A stretch of 64,000 nt of DNA from Mycolicibacterium bacteremicum (GCF_943913955.1 NZ_CALUAE010000027.1:9720-73719); one strand, 5' to 3'; counted from the stretch's first letter, positions 34,329 to 43,541 are shown. Notes: generated by a model from the letters alone, not told the origin. A program made the numbers and translations.

Positions 34329-35785
34329 CGGCGCCCGAAGGTGTACGGGCCGGGGCGGAATCGGCGGGTCATCTGCCAGAACGCCCGGGCGCTGCGCGGC
34401 CACTGGGTGACCACCCGGCCGTTGGCGGCGCGGAAATAGCTGTTGCACCGGGTGAGCCAGACCGTGCCCTGCATCCAGCCGTCGATGCGGGACAGATACT
34501 CGCGCATGGCATCCGGACGCACGGCCAGATAGGTCTGGCGGTGCCGCCGCAGATGGCGCAGCGCCCGCACGATGTAGTGCGCCTGGGCCTCGAGGACGAA
34601 GATCACGCTGTTGGAGCCGACATTGGTGTTCGGGCCGTACAACATGAAGAAGTTCGGGAACCCGGGCACCGCCATGCCGAGGTAGGCGTAGGCGCCGTCG
34701 CGCCAGGTGTCGCGCAGGGTCCGACCGGACTCACCGGTGACCTCGATCTGACCGAGGTAGTCGGCCGCGGCGTACCCGGTGGCACAGACCACGACGTCAA
34801 CATCGAGTTCGCGCCCGTCGGCGGTCACCAGCGCGGTATCGGTGAGCCCGCGGGCCGGGCTGTCGATGACCTCGACATTCGGACGGGTCAGGGTGGGCAC
34901 GAAATCCGAGGAGAACACCAGCCGCTTGCAGCCCAGCGGGTGGTCGGGGGTGAGCTTGGCCCGCAGATCCTCGTCCTCGACGGCGGACTGCAGCATGTCC
35001 AGCGCAACCGCCTTGAACTGCTGGGCCTTGTCGCTGCCGTCCTCGATCACCGCGATGTTCGATTCGCTGCGCAACCACAGCCGGGTGCGGTAGATCTTCT
35101 TGGCCAGCGGCACATGGGCGAACAGCCAGCGCTCTCGCTCGGTGTAGGGCCGGTCGGGTTTGGGCAGGATCCAGGTCGGGGTGCGCTGTACCGAGTACAC
35201 CTTCTCGGCGATCTTGGCCAGCTCCGGAACCACCTGCGAGGCAGTCGATCCGGTGCCGAGCACGGCGATCCGGGATCCGTGCAGTGCCACGCTGTGATCC
35301 CACTGGGCGGTGTGCATCACGGTGCCGGCGAACCGGTCGCGGCCGGCCAGCTCCGGCATCAGCGGCTGGGTGAACAGCCCGATGGCCGAGACCACGATGT
35401 CGAAGGTGTGCTGTGCGCCGGTGGCCGTGGTGAGCGTCCAGTTGTGCGCGGCCGCATTCCAGCGTGCGGCGGTGATCTCGGTGTTCAGCCGTAGATGGGG
35501 CTCCAGGCGGTGCCGGCGGGCCGACTCCTCGAAGTACGCCAGGATCTCCGGCTGGCCGGACCACAACCGCGACCAGTGCGGGTTGAGGTCGAAGGAGAAC
35601 GAGTACAGATGTGATTTCACATCGCAGGCCAGCCCGGGATAGGTGTTGATGCGCCAGGTCCCCCCGACACCGTCCTCCCGGTCGAAGATGGTGAAGTCCC
35701 GGAATCCGGCCTTGCGCAGGAAGATTCCCAGCGCCAGACCGCCGGGCCCGGCGCCGATGATCCCCACCGACAACGTCTTGCTCAT
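34325..35785 (-). CDS. Flavin-containing Baeyer-Villiger-type monooxygenase
   Basis: A 486-aa class B flavoprotein monooxygenase. FAD motif IIGAGPGGLALG (about 9-20), NADPH motif VLGTGSTASQV, and between them FAGTVMHTAQWDHS, which fits the type I Baeyer-Villiger fingerprint FxGxxxHxxxW[P/D]. It should insert oxygen next to a ketone, giving an ester or lactone; the ketone is unknown. ATG 35785 is 4 nt after the SDR stop, and its stop overlaps the esterase start. Context: alcohol dehydrogenase and SDR upstream could make the ketone. Confidence 0.92.
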   Translation of the reverse strand: MSKTLSVGIIGAGPGGLALGIFLRKAGFRDFTIFDREDGVGGTWRINTYPGLACDVKSHLYSFSFDLNPHWSRLWSGQPEILAYFEESARRHRLEPHLRLNTEITAARWNAAAHNWTLTTATGAQHTFDIVVSAIGLFTQPLMPELAGRDRFAGTVMHTAQWDHSVALHGSRIAVLGTGSTASQVVPELAKIAEKVYSVQRTPTWILPKPDRPYTERERWLFAHVPLAKKIYRTRLWLRSESNIAVIEDGSDKAQQFKAVALDMLQSAVEDEDLRAKLTPDHPLGCKRLVFSSDFVPTLTRPNVEVIDSPARGLTDTALVTADGRELDVDVVVCATGYAAADYLGQIEVTGESGRTLRDTWRDGAYAYLGMAVPGFPNFFMLYGPNTNVGSNSVIFVLEAQAHYIVRALRHLRRHRQTYLAVRPDAMREYLSRIDGWMQGTVWLTRCNSYFRAANGRVVTQWPRSARAFWQMTRRFRPGPYTFGRR

Positions 35786-35789
35786 GCGG

Positions 35790-36512
35790 TCATCCGATCT
35801 TGAGGATCTGGCCGCCGTCGACCACCAGTTCCGACCCGGTGATGAACGAGGCGTTCGGCGAGACCAGGAACGCGACGGCGTCGGCCACCTCGACCGGGGT
35901 GCCCAGCCTGCCCGATTCCCCGAGCCGTGCCTGCGTGCGCTCGTCGAGCATGGGGGTCGCGATGGGACCCGGGAAGACCGCATTGACCCGGATCCCGTCG
36001 GGGAGCAGCTCGACGGCGACGGCCTGGGTGAGACCGCGCAGTGCCCACTTCGAGGAACCGTAGGCGGCGTGGTTCGGGAACGGCCGGATGGCGCTGGTGC
36101 TGCAGGTGTTCACGATCGCGGCCCCGTCCGCGGTGCGAAGGTGCGGCAGCGCGGCCCGGATGCCCAGGAACGGGCCCAGGCAGTTGACCCGCCAACTGTT
36201 CTCGAAGCCTGCGGCGGTCTCGGCGTCGACGGCGGCGCGGTGCAGCACGCCGGCGTTGTTCACCAGGGTGCTGAGCCCACCGAAGTGGGCGACGGTGGCA
36301 TCGACGGCCGCCGACCACTGCTCCTCGGAGGTGACGTCGAGTTCGACGGCGAGCACATCATCATCGCCGTATTCGGCTGTGCCGGTGCGCAGATCACTGC
36401 CGGGCAGGTCGCAGGCGGCGACCCGGTAGCCGTCGGCGCACAGCCGCGCGACGATGGCCGCACCCTGTCCGCGCGCCGCGCCGGTCACCAACGCCACCCG
36501 TTGCGGGGTCAT
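35790..36512 (-). CDS. Short-chain dehydrogenase/reductase
   Basis: A 240-aa classical SDR: TGAARGQG near residue 10, NNAG, NTCSTSA with the catalytic serine, YGSSK, and PGPIATPM after the active site. Asp in ACDLPGSD after beta-2 suggests NAD(H). ATG 36512 overlaps the aldolase stop by 4 bp. It is in the operon with a P450, an alcohol dehydrogenase and a Baeyer-Villiger monooxygenase, where alcohol-to-ketone oxidation is the likely job. Confidence 0.9.
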   Translation of the reverse strand: MTPQRVALVTGAARGQGAAIVARLCADGYRVAACDLPGSDLRTGTAEYGDDDVLAVELDVTSEEQWSAAVDATVAHFGGLSTLVNNAGVLHRAAVDAETAAGFENSWRVNCLGPFLGIRAALPHLRTADGAAIVNTCSTSAIRPFPNHAAYGSSKWALRGLTQAVAVELLPDGIRVNAVFPGPIATPMLDERTQARLGESGRLGTPVEVADAVAFLVSPNASFITGSELVVDGGQILKIG

Positions 36513-37255
36513 CGGCCGGCCGCCTCGTCGAGATGGGCGGCCGCACCGCGGCGCAGGGCCTGCGATTCCGAGGCCAGGGTGATCATCCGGAACCCGATCT
36601 GCGCCATCTCTTTTCCGATGCTGCCGGTGCCGGCGTGGATGCCGGTCACCAGACCGGCGCCAGTGGCCACCGCGTGGATCTCGGCCATCGCCGCACGCAC
36701 GTCGGGATGGGTGAACGCGACGGCAACCCGATGACCCATCGAGATCGCCAGATCGGCCGGCCCGACATAGATCCCGGCCAGTCCGGGCACGGCGCAGATC
36801 TCGTCCAGGGCGCCCACGCCGCGCGCGGTCTCGATCATCACGTAGACGCTCGCCGCGGCCTGCAGCGCGGCGATATCGCGGCCGAGCGTGGCCCGCAACG
36901 GCCCGAAGCTGCGCACCCCGGCCGGGGCGTACCGGGTGGCGGCGACGGCCGCGGCGGCCTGCTCGGCCGATTCCACCATGGCGATGGCGACCGCGTCGGC
37001 CCCGGCGTCGAGCACCCGGCCGATCGGCGCGGGATCGGCCGACGGTAGCCGGACCACGGTGCCGATGGGCACATGCTCGAGGCGGCGCAGCAGCAGCGCC
37101 ACATCGGCGTCGTCGAGATAACCGTGTTGAATGTCGAATCCGACGTAGTCGTAACCGGCGGCGGCGAACTCCTCGGGGCCGATGATGGTGGGTCCGACCA
37201 CCCAGCCACCCCAGATCCGGTCCTTGTCGGCCAGGGCATCCTGCAGTCTGGTCAT
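36509..37255 (-). CDS. HpcH/HpaI-family aldolase
   Basis: A 248-aa class II (metal-dependent) pyruvate-type aldolase of the HpaI group. The strand-2 motif VGFDIQHGYLD matches the usual D-x-EH-G with Gln before His. The metal ligands are E in MIETARGVGALDE and D in VGPADLAISMG, with IHAG near the end. It would cleave a 4-hydroxy-2-oxo acid to pyruvate and an aldehyde. 4-bp overlaps at both ends tie it into the seven-gene operon. Confidence 0.88.
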   Translation of the reverse strand: MTRLQDALADKDRIWGGWVVGPTIIGPEEFAAAGYDYVGFDIQHGYLDDADVALLLRRLEHVPIGTVVRLPSADPAPIGRVLDAGADAVAIAMVESAEQAAAAVAATRYAPAGVRSFGPLRATLGRDIAALQAAASVYVMIETARGVGALDEICAVPGLAGIYVGPADLAISMGHRVAVAFTHPDVRAAMAEIHAVATGAGLVTGIHAGTGSIGKEMAQIGFRMITLASESQALRRGAAAHLDEAAGR

Positions 37256-38220
37256 ATGCTGATCGCAATCTTGACGCGGGTGGGATCCGGACGGCAGGCC
37301 AGTTCGAAGGCCGCCTGCGCATCGTCGATGGTGAAGGTGTGCGTCAGGTAGATGTCCGGCAGTTCCGGGTGACGGCGCACGAAGTCGCCTGCGGCCGCCA
37401 GCATCCGGCGCCGCTGCCCGGTGACGCCGGATTTCAGGGTCAGGTTGTTGCGCAGCATGGTCCGGATGCTGATCGGATAGATGTCGTCATCGGCGACGCC
37501 GAAGTAGAACACCGTGCCACCGAATGCTGCGGCGTCGATGGCATGGCCGAGGGTGGCGACCTGATGGCCGACGGCCTCGATCACGATGTCGAACTTCTCG
37601 CCCGCCTGCAGATGTCTGATCCACCGGTCGCTGGTGGCGCGCACCGTCTCGTCGACGCCGAACAGCGGCCCCAGGGTGGTGCGGTCGACGGGATCGATGC
37701 CCGTGACACGCGCGGCACCGGCCGCCTTGGCCACGTAGCTGAACAACAGGCCGATGGAGCCCTGCCCGATCACCGCGACCCGCTTGCCGGTCAGGTCGCC
37801 GAGTTGTTCGACGGCGTACAGGACGCAGGCCAGCGGTTGCAGGCCGACCGCCTGCTCCGGTGTCAGATCGTCGGCGTAGCAGGCCAATCCGTCGCCGTCG
37901 GCGATCACCTGGGCCTGCAGCCCGTCGAAGCCGGAGGCCCAGCCGACCACCCGGTCGCCCACCGTGTGCGCCGGATGTGCGCTGGCGGCCACCTCGCCGA
38001 CGATCTCGTGGATGGGGAACCCCGGCATGCCGGCGGCCTGGCGTCCGGTGTCACCGGGTAGGCGTCCCTGCGTGCCACGGAACCCCGGTACGTCGCTACC
38101 GCAGATGCCGGCGGCCAGGAAGTGCAGCAGCACCTGGCCGTTGCTCAACGCCGCCGGATCGGGTGGTTCGCGGTCGGTCCGCTCGAAGGTGTACGGCGCG
38201 CTCAGTCGGTAGCCCCACAT
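37252..38220 (-). CDS. Zinc-type medium-chain alcohol dehydrogenase
   Basis: A 322-aa MDR-family protein. Catalytic-zinc Cys in GICGSDVPG (about 40), FPIHEIVGEV in the place of the usual GHE motif, and the NAD(P) fold VAVIGQGSIGLLFSYVA. No structural-zinc four-cysteine loop is visible, which suggests one zinc or a zinc-independent form. ATG 38220 shares one base with the P450 stop (TGATG). Substrate unknown; probably oxidises an alcohol made by the P450. Confidence 0.86.
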   Translation of the reverse strand: MWGYRLSAPYTFERTDREPPDPAALSNGQVLLHFLAAGICGSDVPGFRGTQGRLPGDTGRQAAGMPGFPIHEIVGEVAASAHPAHTVGDRVVGWASGFDGLQAQVIADGDGLACYADDLTPEQAVGLQPLACVLYAVEQLGDLTGKRVAVIGQGSIGLLFSYVAKAAGAARVTGIDPVDRTTLGPLFGVDETVRATSDRWIRHLQAGEKFDIVIEAVGHQVATLGHAIDAAAFGGTVFYFGVADDDIYPISIRTMLRNNLTLKSGVTGQRRRMLAAAGDFVRRHPELPDIYLTHTFTIDDAQAAFELACRPDPTRVKIAISI

Positions 38221-39458
38221 CAGCGGACCTGCACCTGCACCGGGACGTTGTTCCAGCCCCACTGGAAACTCGACGGTGGCCGGGAGGCACGGTCGGCGAC
38301 GATGCGGTAGTCGGCTACGCGCTTGAACCACTCCTGGATCATGATGGTGATCTCCAGTCGCGCGACGTGCACACCCAGACAGAAATGCTGGCCGTGGCCG
38401 AAGGACAGCAGCCGGTCGATCGGCCGGTTCCAGATGAAGCGGTCCGGGTCGGGATACTCGCGCTCGTCACGGGCGGCCGAGGCCAGCAGGGTGATGATCC
38501 GCTGGCCGGGTTCGATGGTGGTGTCGTGAATCGTGTATGGCCGCCGTACCGTCCGCGCGAACCACTGTGCCGGTGCGGTGTAGCGCAGGATCTCCTCACG
38601 CGCGACCGGCACGTGGTTGTCCAGATCGGAGCGCACGGCGTCGAGCTGGTCGGGGTGTTCGCGCAGCTGCCACAACCCGGCGGCGGTGACCTTCGGAACC
38701 GTCTCGGTGCCGCCGATGAAGACACCGAGCATCTGGATGGCGGCCTCCATGTCGGTGAGTTTCGAACCGTCGGGGAGCTCGAAGTTGATCAGGCTGTCCG
38801 CGATCGGGCAGCTGCCGTCGGCCCCGGCGGCGCGGCGGCGTTCGATGATCGGTGTCAGATAGCTCAGGTAGCCGGGCCGGGCGTTGGCCACCTCCACGCC
38901 CTCACCCGGTTGGGCGAGGCTGCCCGCGTTCACCGAGGCCAGCACCTCGGGTGCGAGTTCGACCGGCAGACCGACGAATTCGCACACCATGGCGGCTGCC
39001 ACATGACCCCCGTAGTCCTGGGTGAGGTCGAAGGTGCCCAGCGGCAGCAGCTCGTCGAGTCGCTCGTTGGCCAGAGTCCGGATCCGGTCGGCGAGCTTGG
39101 CGGCCGAGCGCGGCCGGAACTGCGCCGAGGTGCAGCGCCGCACGTTCTCATAGAGCGGTGAGTCGAAGTTGGCGTGGAACGGCATCGGATGCAGGGGCGG
39201 GTCGTCGACCGGGCCGGCATTGTGGTGCTCGAGCACGGTGGCCGCCGGCAGGGTGCCCTCGGAGGCGACGAAGGTGCCGTCGGCCACCCGCAGCACTTCC
39301 CAGATGTCGTCGAAGCGTGACAGTGCGTAGGTGTCCCAGGCGGGCAGGTAGTAGACGGGATGCTCGTCGCGCAACACCCGGTAGTACGGCAGCGGGTCGG
39401 CCATCACCTCTGGCGCGAAGGGATCGTAGGAGAACGACTGCGGCACAGCGGTTCTCAT
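38220..39458 (-). CDS. Cytochrome P450 (first of two in the island)
   Basis: A 412-aa soluble bacterial P450. The I-helix reads GVFIGGTETVPK (G-G-x-E-T), the K-helix EEILRY (ExxR), and the heme loop LSFGHGQHFCLG with the heme Cys at about 360. No ferredoxin or reductase gene is in the window, so electrons come from elsewhere. ATG 39458 overlaps the preceding stop by 4 bp. It probably starts the pathway of this operon by hydroxylating the substrate. Confidence 0.93.
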   Translation of the reverse strand: MRTAVPQSFSYDPFAPEVMADPLPYYRVLRDEHPVYYLPAWDTYALSRFDDIWEVLRVADGTFVASEGTLPAATVLEHHNAGPVDDPPLHPMPFHANFDSPLYENVRRCTSAQFRPRSAAKLADRIRTLANERLDELLPLGTFDLTQDYGGHVAAAMVCEFVGLPVELAPEVLASVNAGSLAQPGEGVEVANARPGYLSYLTPIIERRRAAGADGSCPIADSLINFELPDGSKLTDMEAAIQMLGVFIGGTETVPKVTAAGLWQLREHPDQLDAVRSDLDNHVPVAREEILRYTAPAQWFARTVRRPYTIHDTTIEPGQRIITLLASAARDEREYPDPDRFIWNRPIDRLLSFGHGQHFCLGVHVARLEITIMIQEWFKRVADYRIVADRASRPPSSFQWGWNNVPVQVQVR

Positions 39459-40159
39459 TGCAGCGGCGAGGGCGGCAGGGCGGCCAGGATCGAATCTTCC
39501 CAGCCGTCGCGCAGGGCGGGCGCAACGCTCATCCAGGTGACGATCTCAGCCGGCGGGCTGTCCTTCCAGGACGGGTAGTGGTTCTCGAAGCAGTCCCAGC
39601 CACCGTCGAGCGCCCAGTAGTGGATCACCTCATTGAAGCGGAAGGTGGTGGTGAACGATCCCAGCCAGCGCTTGCCGGTGCTTTCCGACCAGGGCACGTA
39701 GAGCCGCTCGAGTTCGCGGATGTAGTCGTCCTGGCGGCCCGGTTTGGTCTGCATGATCTCCTGGATCACCAGCTCGGCCCTGACGTCCTTGGCCTGGAGT
39801 TCGGCCAGCGTGCGGTTCTGCGGCGCGGCGTACATGATCCGGCCCTCGCCGTGCGCCCCGATCGCGGCGAGGAAGCTCGCCCAGTCCATGGCCGGGCCGG
39901 CGTGACTGCCACCGCGGGCCTGGGCCTTGCCGATCCGGGCGTAGTCGGCGAAACCGTCGATCTCCCAGATGGTGGTCACCTGCGGCCAATTGCCGTTGTA
40001 GGGCGTGGTTTCCCAGATCGAGAACAGTCGCGCGCCGAGTTCGGTCATCATCGGCTGGTAGACACCGGTGAACCGCTCGGTGAACTCATCGCTGCCCCCG
40101 GTGCCCAGTGCGATCGTCTCGTGGAGGTACAGCAGTGTGTGGCGGTGATATTTACGCAC
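39455..40159 (-). CDS. NIPSNAP/EthD-like dimeric alpha-beta barrel protein
   Basis: A 234-aa protein that looks like two ferredoxin-like (dimeric alpha-beta barrel) halves: YHRHTLLYLHETIALG and LVIQEIMQTKPGRQDDYIRE starts, with TTIWEIDGFADYARI in the first half. Such proteins often bind small hydrophobic ligands or act as accessory proteins of oxygenases. The assignment is by pattern only. First gene of the seven-gene operon; GTG 40159 has no ribosome-binding site and lies 9 nt after the TGTCAC half of site 2, so a leaderless start is likely. Confidence 0.65.
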   Translation of the reverse strand: MRKYHRHTLLYLHETIALGTGGSDEFTERFTGVYQPMMTELGARLFSIWETTPYNGNWPQVTTIWEIDGFADYARIGKAQARGGSHAGPAMDWASFLAAIGAHGEGRIMYAAPQNRTLAELQAKDVRAELVIQEIMQTKPGRQDDYIRELERLYVPWSESTGKRWLGSFTTTFRFNEVIHYWALDGGWDCFENHYPSWKDSPPAEIVTWMSVAPALRDGWEDSILAALPPSPLQ

Positions 40160-40165
40160 TCAGCG

Positions 40166-40197
40166 AGCGTGACATTTTGGACCCGTTTTGTAAAGGT
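40166..40197. promoter_or_regulatory. Island promoter-operator element, site 2
   Basis: AGCGTGACA-N14-TGTAAAGGT between the divergent seven-gene operon and the SMP-30 gene. On the minus strand TGTCAC is 9 nt before GTG 40159. On the plus strand TGTAAA (40189-40194) precedes a short leader reading frame and the SMP-30 start at 40227. Confidence 0.78.
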
Positions 40198-40230
40198 ATG
40201 GCGTTCATGTGGGTTATCGTGGCGCCATGA
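40198..40230 (+). CDS. Possible 10-codon leader peptide overlapping the SMP-30 start
   Basis: ATG 40198 opens MAFMWVIVAP and ends with TGA at 40228-40230, which overlaps the SMP-30 ATG (40227) as ATGA. A second in-frame ATG is at 40207. It begins 3 nt after TGTAAA, so the transcript may start inside it. Translation is unproven; the coupling geometry is the only argument. Confidence 0.3.
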   Translation: MAFMWVIVAP

Positions 40231-41030
40231 CAGTCCAGCCGTTGGCCAACGGGTTCTGCTTCGGCGAGGGCGCCCGGTGGTTCGAGGGCCTGGTGTGGTT
40301 CTCCGACATGCTCGGAGCCGCCGTCCACACCGTCACGTTGCACGGCGAGATGTCGACCCTCACCCTGGCCGGCCATGCGCCGTCGGGGCTGGGCTTTCGG
40401 CCCGACGGCACGCTGCTGATCGTGTCCACCGAGCGCCGTCAGATACTGGCCTACGACGGTGAAACCGTCTGCACGCTGGTCGATCTCACCGATCTCGTGC
40501 CCGCACCCCTCGGTGACATGACCGTCGACGAGGGCGGCCGCGCCTATGTCGGATCGCAGGCGCGAGACGGCGGCGTCATCATCCGCCTCGACCCGGACGG
40601 CACGGCGCGCGTGGTCGCCACCGACCTCAGCTTCCCCAACGGCATGGTGATCACCCCCGATGGCACGTTCGTCGTCGCCGAGTCGACGGCCCGCCGGCTG
40701 ACCGCTTTCGACATCGATGACGACGGTGGCCTGCGGAACCGGCGGATCTTTGCCGACGGCCTGTCCGGTCCACCGGACGGTCTGGCGGTGGACGCCGAGG
40801 GCGGTGTGTGGACCGCGATGACGTTGGCGCACGGTTTCGAACGGATCACCGGCGCGGGCGTCACCGATCGGATCGACATGGCCGGCCGCACCGCCATCGC
40901 CTGCGCACTCGGCGGCCCCGAGGACCGCACCCTGTTCCTGTTGTCGTCCACCGACGCCTATCCCGAACGGCTGACCGGCACGCGGCTGTCCACCCTGGAC
41001 GCCGTGATGGTCGACGTTCCCGCCCCCTGA
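40227..41030 (+). CDS. SMP-30/gluconolactonase/LRE-family lactonase
   Basis: A 267-aa six-bladed beta-propeller hydrolase. Metal ligands are suggested by E in FGEGARWFEG, N in SFPNGMVI and D in GPPDGLAVDAEGG. In this cluster it could open a lactone formed by the divergent Baeyer-Villiger-type monooxygenase. ATG 40227 is chosen; a GTG 18 nt upstream is in frame. Followed 9 bp later by a thioesterase-like gene. Confidence 0.88.
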   Translation: MTVQPLANGFCFGEGARWFEGLVWFSDMLGAAVHTVTLHGEMSTLTLAGHAPSGLGFRPDGTLLIVSTERRQILAYDGETVCTLVDLTDLVPAPLGDMTVDEGGRAYVGSQARDGGVIIRLDPDGTARVVATDLSFPNGMVITPDGTFVVAESTARRLTAFDIDDDGGLRNRRIFADGLSGPPDGLAVDAEGGVWTAMTLAHGFERITGAGVTDRIDMAGRTAIACALGGPEDRTLFLLSSTDAYPERLTGTRLSTLDAVMVDVPAP

Positions 41031-41039
41031 AAGCGACAC

Positions 41040-41867
41040 ATGTCCGACAGTTATTACGAACTCGTCGATCCCGACGACCCGACCGGCGAGAAGTTCATCG
41101 CGACCGATCTGGTACGCAGCACCTGGTCGGCCGCCATCCAGCACGGCGCCCCGCCGTCGGCACTGCTGGTGCGCGCACTGGAACGCCACGAGCAACGCGA
41201 AGACACGAGGCTCAGCCGGGTGCTGATCGACCTGCTCGGTCCGGTGCCCGCCGAGGGCGACCTGTGGGTACGCGCCGCGTGTGAACGCTCTGGCACACAG
41301 ATCGAGCTGATCTCCGCCGAACTGCTGGCCCCCGGTCCCGATGGCGCGCCCCGCCCCGTCGCCCGGGCCAGCGGCTGGCGACTGCAACAGCAGGCCACCG
41401 ACGACGTGGTGCACGCCCCCGCACCCCCGCTGCGTCCCCTCGCCGAAGCCCGCAGTCGCGACATGGCCAAGGACTGGGACCACAACTATGTGCACAGCGT
41501 CGATTGGCGCTGGCTGACAACACCGTTGGCCGCCGGACCGGGTGAATCATGGATCCGTCCGATGGTCGATCTGGTCCGGGGTGAGCAGATGACACCGCTG
41601 CAGCGACTGTTCACCGTGGCCGACGACGCCAACGGTATCGGCGCCAAACTCGACATCCGGGCCTGGACGTTCCTGAACACCGATCTGGTGGTGCACATCC
41701 ACCGCGTCCCCGACGGGGACTGGATCGGTGTGCGGGCCGAGACCAACTACGGACCCGACGGGATCGGCACCACCCTGGGCACGCTTTTCGACCAGCACGG
41801 TGCGGTCGGCGCCATCCAGCAGTCGGTGCTGGTGCGCCGCCGGCCGCCGCGCGTCCCGAGTCACTGA
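41040..41867 (+). CDS. Acyl-CoA thioesterase-like double-hotdog protein
   Basis: A 275-aa protein resembling TesB-like two-hotdog thioesterases of actinobacteria: IATDLVRSTWSAAIQHGAPPSAL opens the first domain (the GAPPSALL motif is typical) and VADDANGIGAKLDIRAW marks the second, with FDQHGAVGAIQQSVLVRRR at the end. Likely hydrolyses an acyl-CoA intermediate. Second gene of the plus-strand unit after the SMP-30 lactonase. Confidence 0.8.
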   Translation: MSDSYYELVDPDDPTGEKFIATDLVRSTWSAAIQHGAPPSALLVRALERHEQREDTRLSRVLIDLLGPVPAEGDLWVRAACERSGTQIELISAELLAPGPDGAPRPVARASGWRLQQQATDDVVHAPAPPLRPLAEARSRDMAKDWDHNYVHSVDWRWLTTPLAAGPGESWIRPMVDLVRGEQMTPLQRLFTVADDANGIGAKLDIRAWTFLNTDLVVHIHRVPDGDWIGVRAETNYGPDGIGTTLGTLFDQHGAVGAIQQSVLVRRRPPRVPSH

Positions 41868-42041
41868 TCCCGTCGGATAGTCGGGCTGTCCGGCAGGACA
41901 ATCCGAGTGCAGCAGCTCGGGACGCTCGACGCCCCCTTGGTTCACTGTGTAGTTGTCAATGTGCTGAGTCAGTGTGCTGCGGTGAGGTATGCGTGAATGT
42001 TGTTGTCGCCGTTGCTGTGCCGCGGCCGTCGCTATCCGCTG
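41868..42041. other. Convergent intergenic region, nothing clear
   Basis: 174 bp between the thioesterase-like gene and the HNH gene, both ending here. Only a short direct repeat (GTCAATGTGCTG / GTCAGTGTGCTG) was noticed; no strong hairpin. Confidence 0.5.
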
Positions 42042-43400
42042 CTATGCGGCGGTCGGTAGGTCGGTCATGGTTCGTCGGTTGTGGGAGCGCAGGTGCTCGG
42101 GTTTGGGTTCGCCCGGCTTGCGCGGTGGGATGAACCAGGGATAGCGGTCGCGGCCGAGGTAGACCTGCCAACCACCGTGGTGGATCAGGCTGTGGTGTAG
42201 CCGGCACAGCAGCACACCGTTGTCCAGACTCGTTGTCCCATCCTGGCTCCAAGGTTGGATGTGGTGGGCGTCGCACCAGGACACCGGCCGACCGCAGCCT
42301 GGATGCGCGCACCCACCGTCGCGCACCCCGAGCGCTTTGCGGATCGCCGGCGTGAACAACCGCTCGGCACGGCCGACATCCAACGGCACCCCGGAGTAAT
42401 CGACGATCACATTGGTCAGCGTCGAATCACAGGCGATCAGATCCGCGGTCGCCGCGCTGACCGGGCCACCGAAGCCAAGCCGGTCGACGGCCTCCTCGCC
42501 GCCCACACCACGGCGGTCCACCGACTCATCCCCGTGCATGCCCACCGCGCGACCAGGTCGGATGAGCGTGACGTGCGGCAGCACCCCACCGGACATCGGT
42601 CGTGTCGAGTGCGACAGATAGGTGCGCAGGATCTGCCCGATGGCATCACCCCGACGTTTCTCGATCGGCCGCGGATCCGGTGACCCGTCCGGCAGCGGCA
42701 CCGGCCGGCACAACGGATCCAGGGACGCACACAGTTCTTCCCCGGTTCCGACGTCGAGGTTGAGGGTGGCCTCGTAGCGACCCTCCTCACCCAGGACCAG
42801 GGTCATCGTGTTCAGGTCGGCGTCCTCGGCGACCGGCACCGCACGCTCTTCCGGTGGTAGATCTGCGGTGCGGTCGATGGCGATCGCCCGGGCCTTCTTC
42901 CCCACCTCAGCCGGGGTGGTCTGGGTCATCAGTTTCGTCACCACGGCAGCCCGATCCTGCTCGGACAGTTCGGTTCTGGCATTGACGTGGCTGACGCCTT
43001 TGCCGACGGCGTCGGCGAACTCGATCCCGATCCCACCCAGCCGTTGCGCGGTGGTCAGCGCCGGCAGCAGGTGCGCCGCGCGGCCCACCCGCACCGCGCG
43101 CACCGCCGCCCCCGGGGCCATCCCCAGCAGAGCAAGTAGATCGGTGCCCGTCTTCAGGTGTCGCCGGGCCGGGATCCCGGCGCGTTCGGCCGCCGCCACC
43201 GCCGAGGCAATGACATGGTCGGCCAGGTTGCGTACCGTCACCGCCCCGGCCAACACCGCCAGCAACGGTTCCTCGTCCACGATCCGACGCGGACACTCCA
43301 ACAGATGAAACAACGTCCGATCACTCTCATCGTCCGGCGGCGCCGGGGTGAGGTCATCGATCAGCGCATCGACAAAGGCGTCGAAATGGGTGGCGTCCAT
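42042..43400 (-). CDS. 13E12-type DUF222 / HNH endonuclease protein
   Basis: A 452-aa member of the repeated mycobacterial 13E12/DUF222 family. DUF222 occupies roughly residues 30-330. The C-terminal HNH domain has CAHPGCGRPVSWCDAHHI, then LDNGVLLCRLHHSLIH, i.e. the zinc cysteines and the His-Asn-His core are intact. A role in DNA repair or recombination is suspected from SOS control in relatives. A perfect LexA box and 36-bp tandem repeats lie upstream of ATG 43400. It is unrelated to the surrounding catabolic genes, so it may mark an insertion point. Confidence 0.92.
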   Translation of the reverse strand: MDATHFDAFVDALIDDLTPAPPDDESDRTLFHLLECPRRIVDEEPLLAVLAGAVTVRNLADHVIASAVAAAERAGIPARRHLKTGTDLLALLGMAPGAAVRAVRVGRAAHLLPALTTAQRLGGIGIEFADAVGKGVSHVNARTELSEQDRAAVVTKLMTQTTPAEVGKKARAIAIDRTADLPPEERAVPVAEDADLNTMTLVLGEEGRYEATLNLDVGTGEELCASLDPLCRPVPLPDGSPDPRPIEKRRGDAIGQILRTYLSHSTRPMSGGVLPHVTLIRPGRAVGMHGDESVDRRGVGGEEAVDRLGFGGPVSAATADLIACDSTLTNVIVDYSGVPLDVGRAERLFTPAIRKALGVRDGGCAHPGCGRPVSWCDAHHIQPWSQDGTTSLDNGVLLCRLHHSLIHHGGWQVYLGRDRYPWFIPPRKPGEPKPEHLRSHNRRTMTDLPTAA

Positions 43401-43541
43401 GATGGATACCGGCTTTCACACTCGGTGCCCGAGGGCACGATGAGGCAACACATGCCTGGCCCCGCAGGACCAGGGCAACCTCGCCGCGACCGGGGCCACG
43501 CTCTGGCGCTCACCGGGTGACGATTGGGAGCGATGTTGCAT

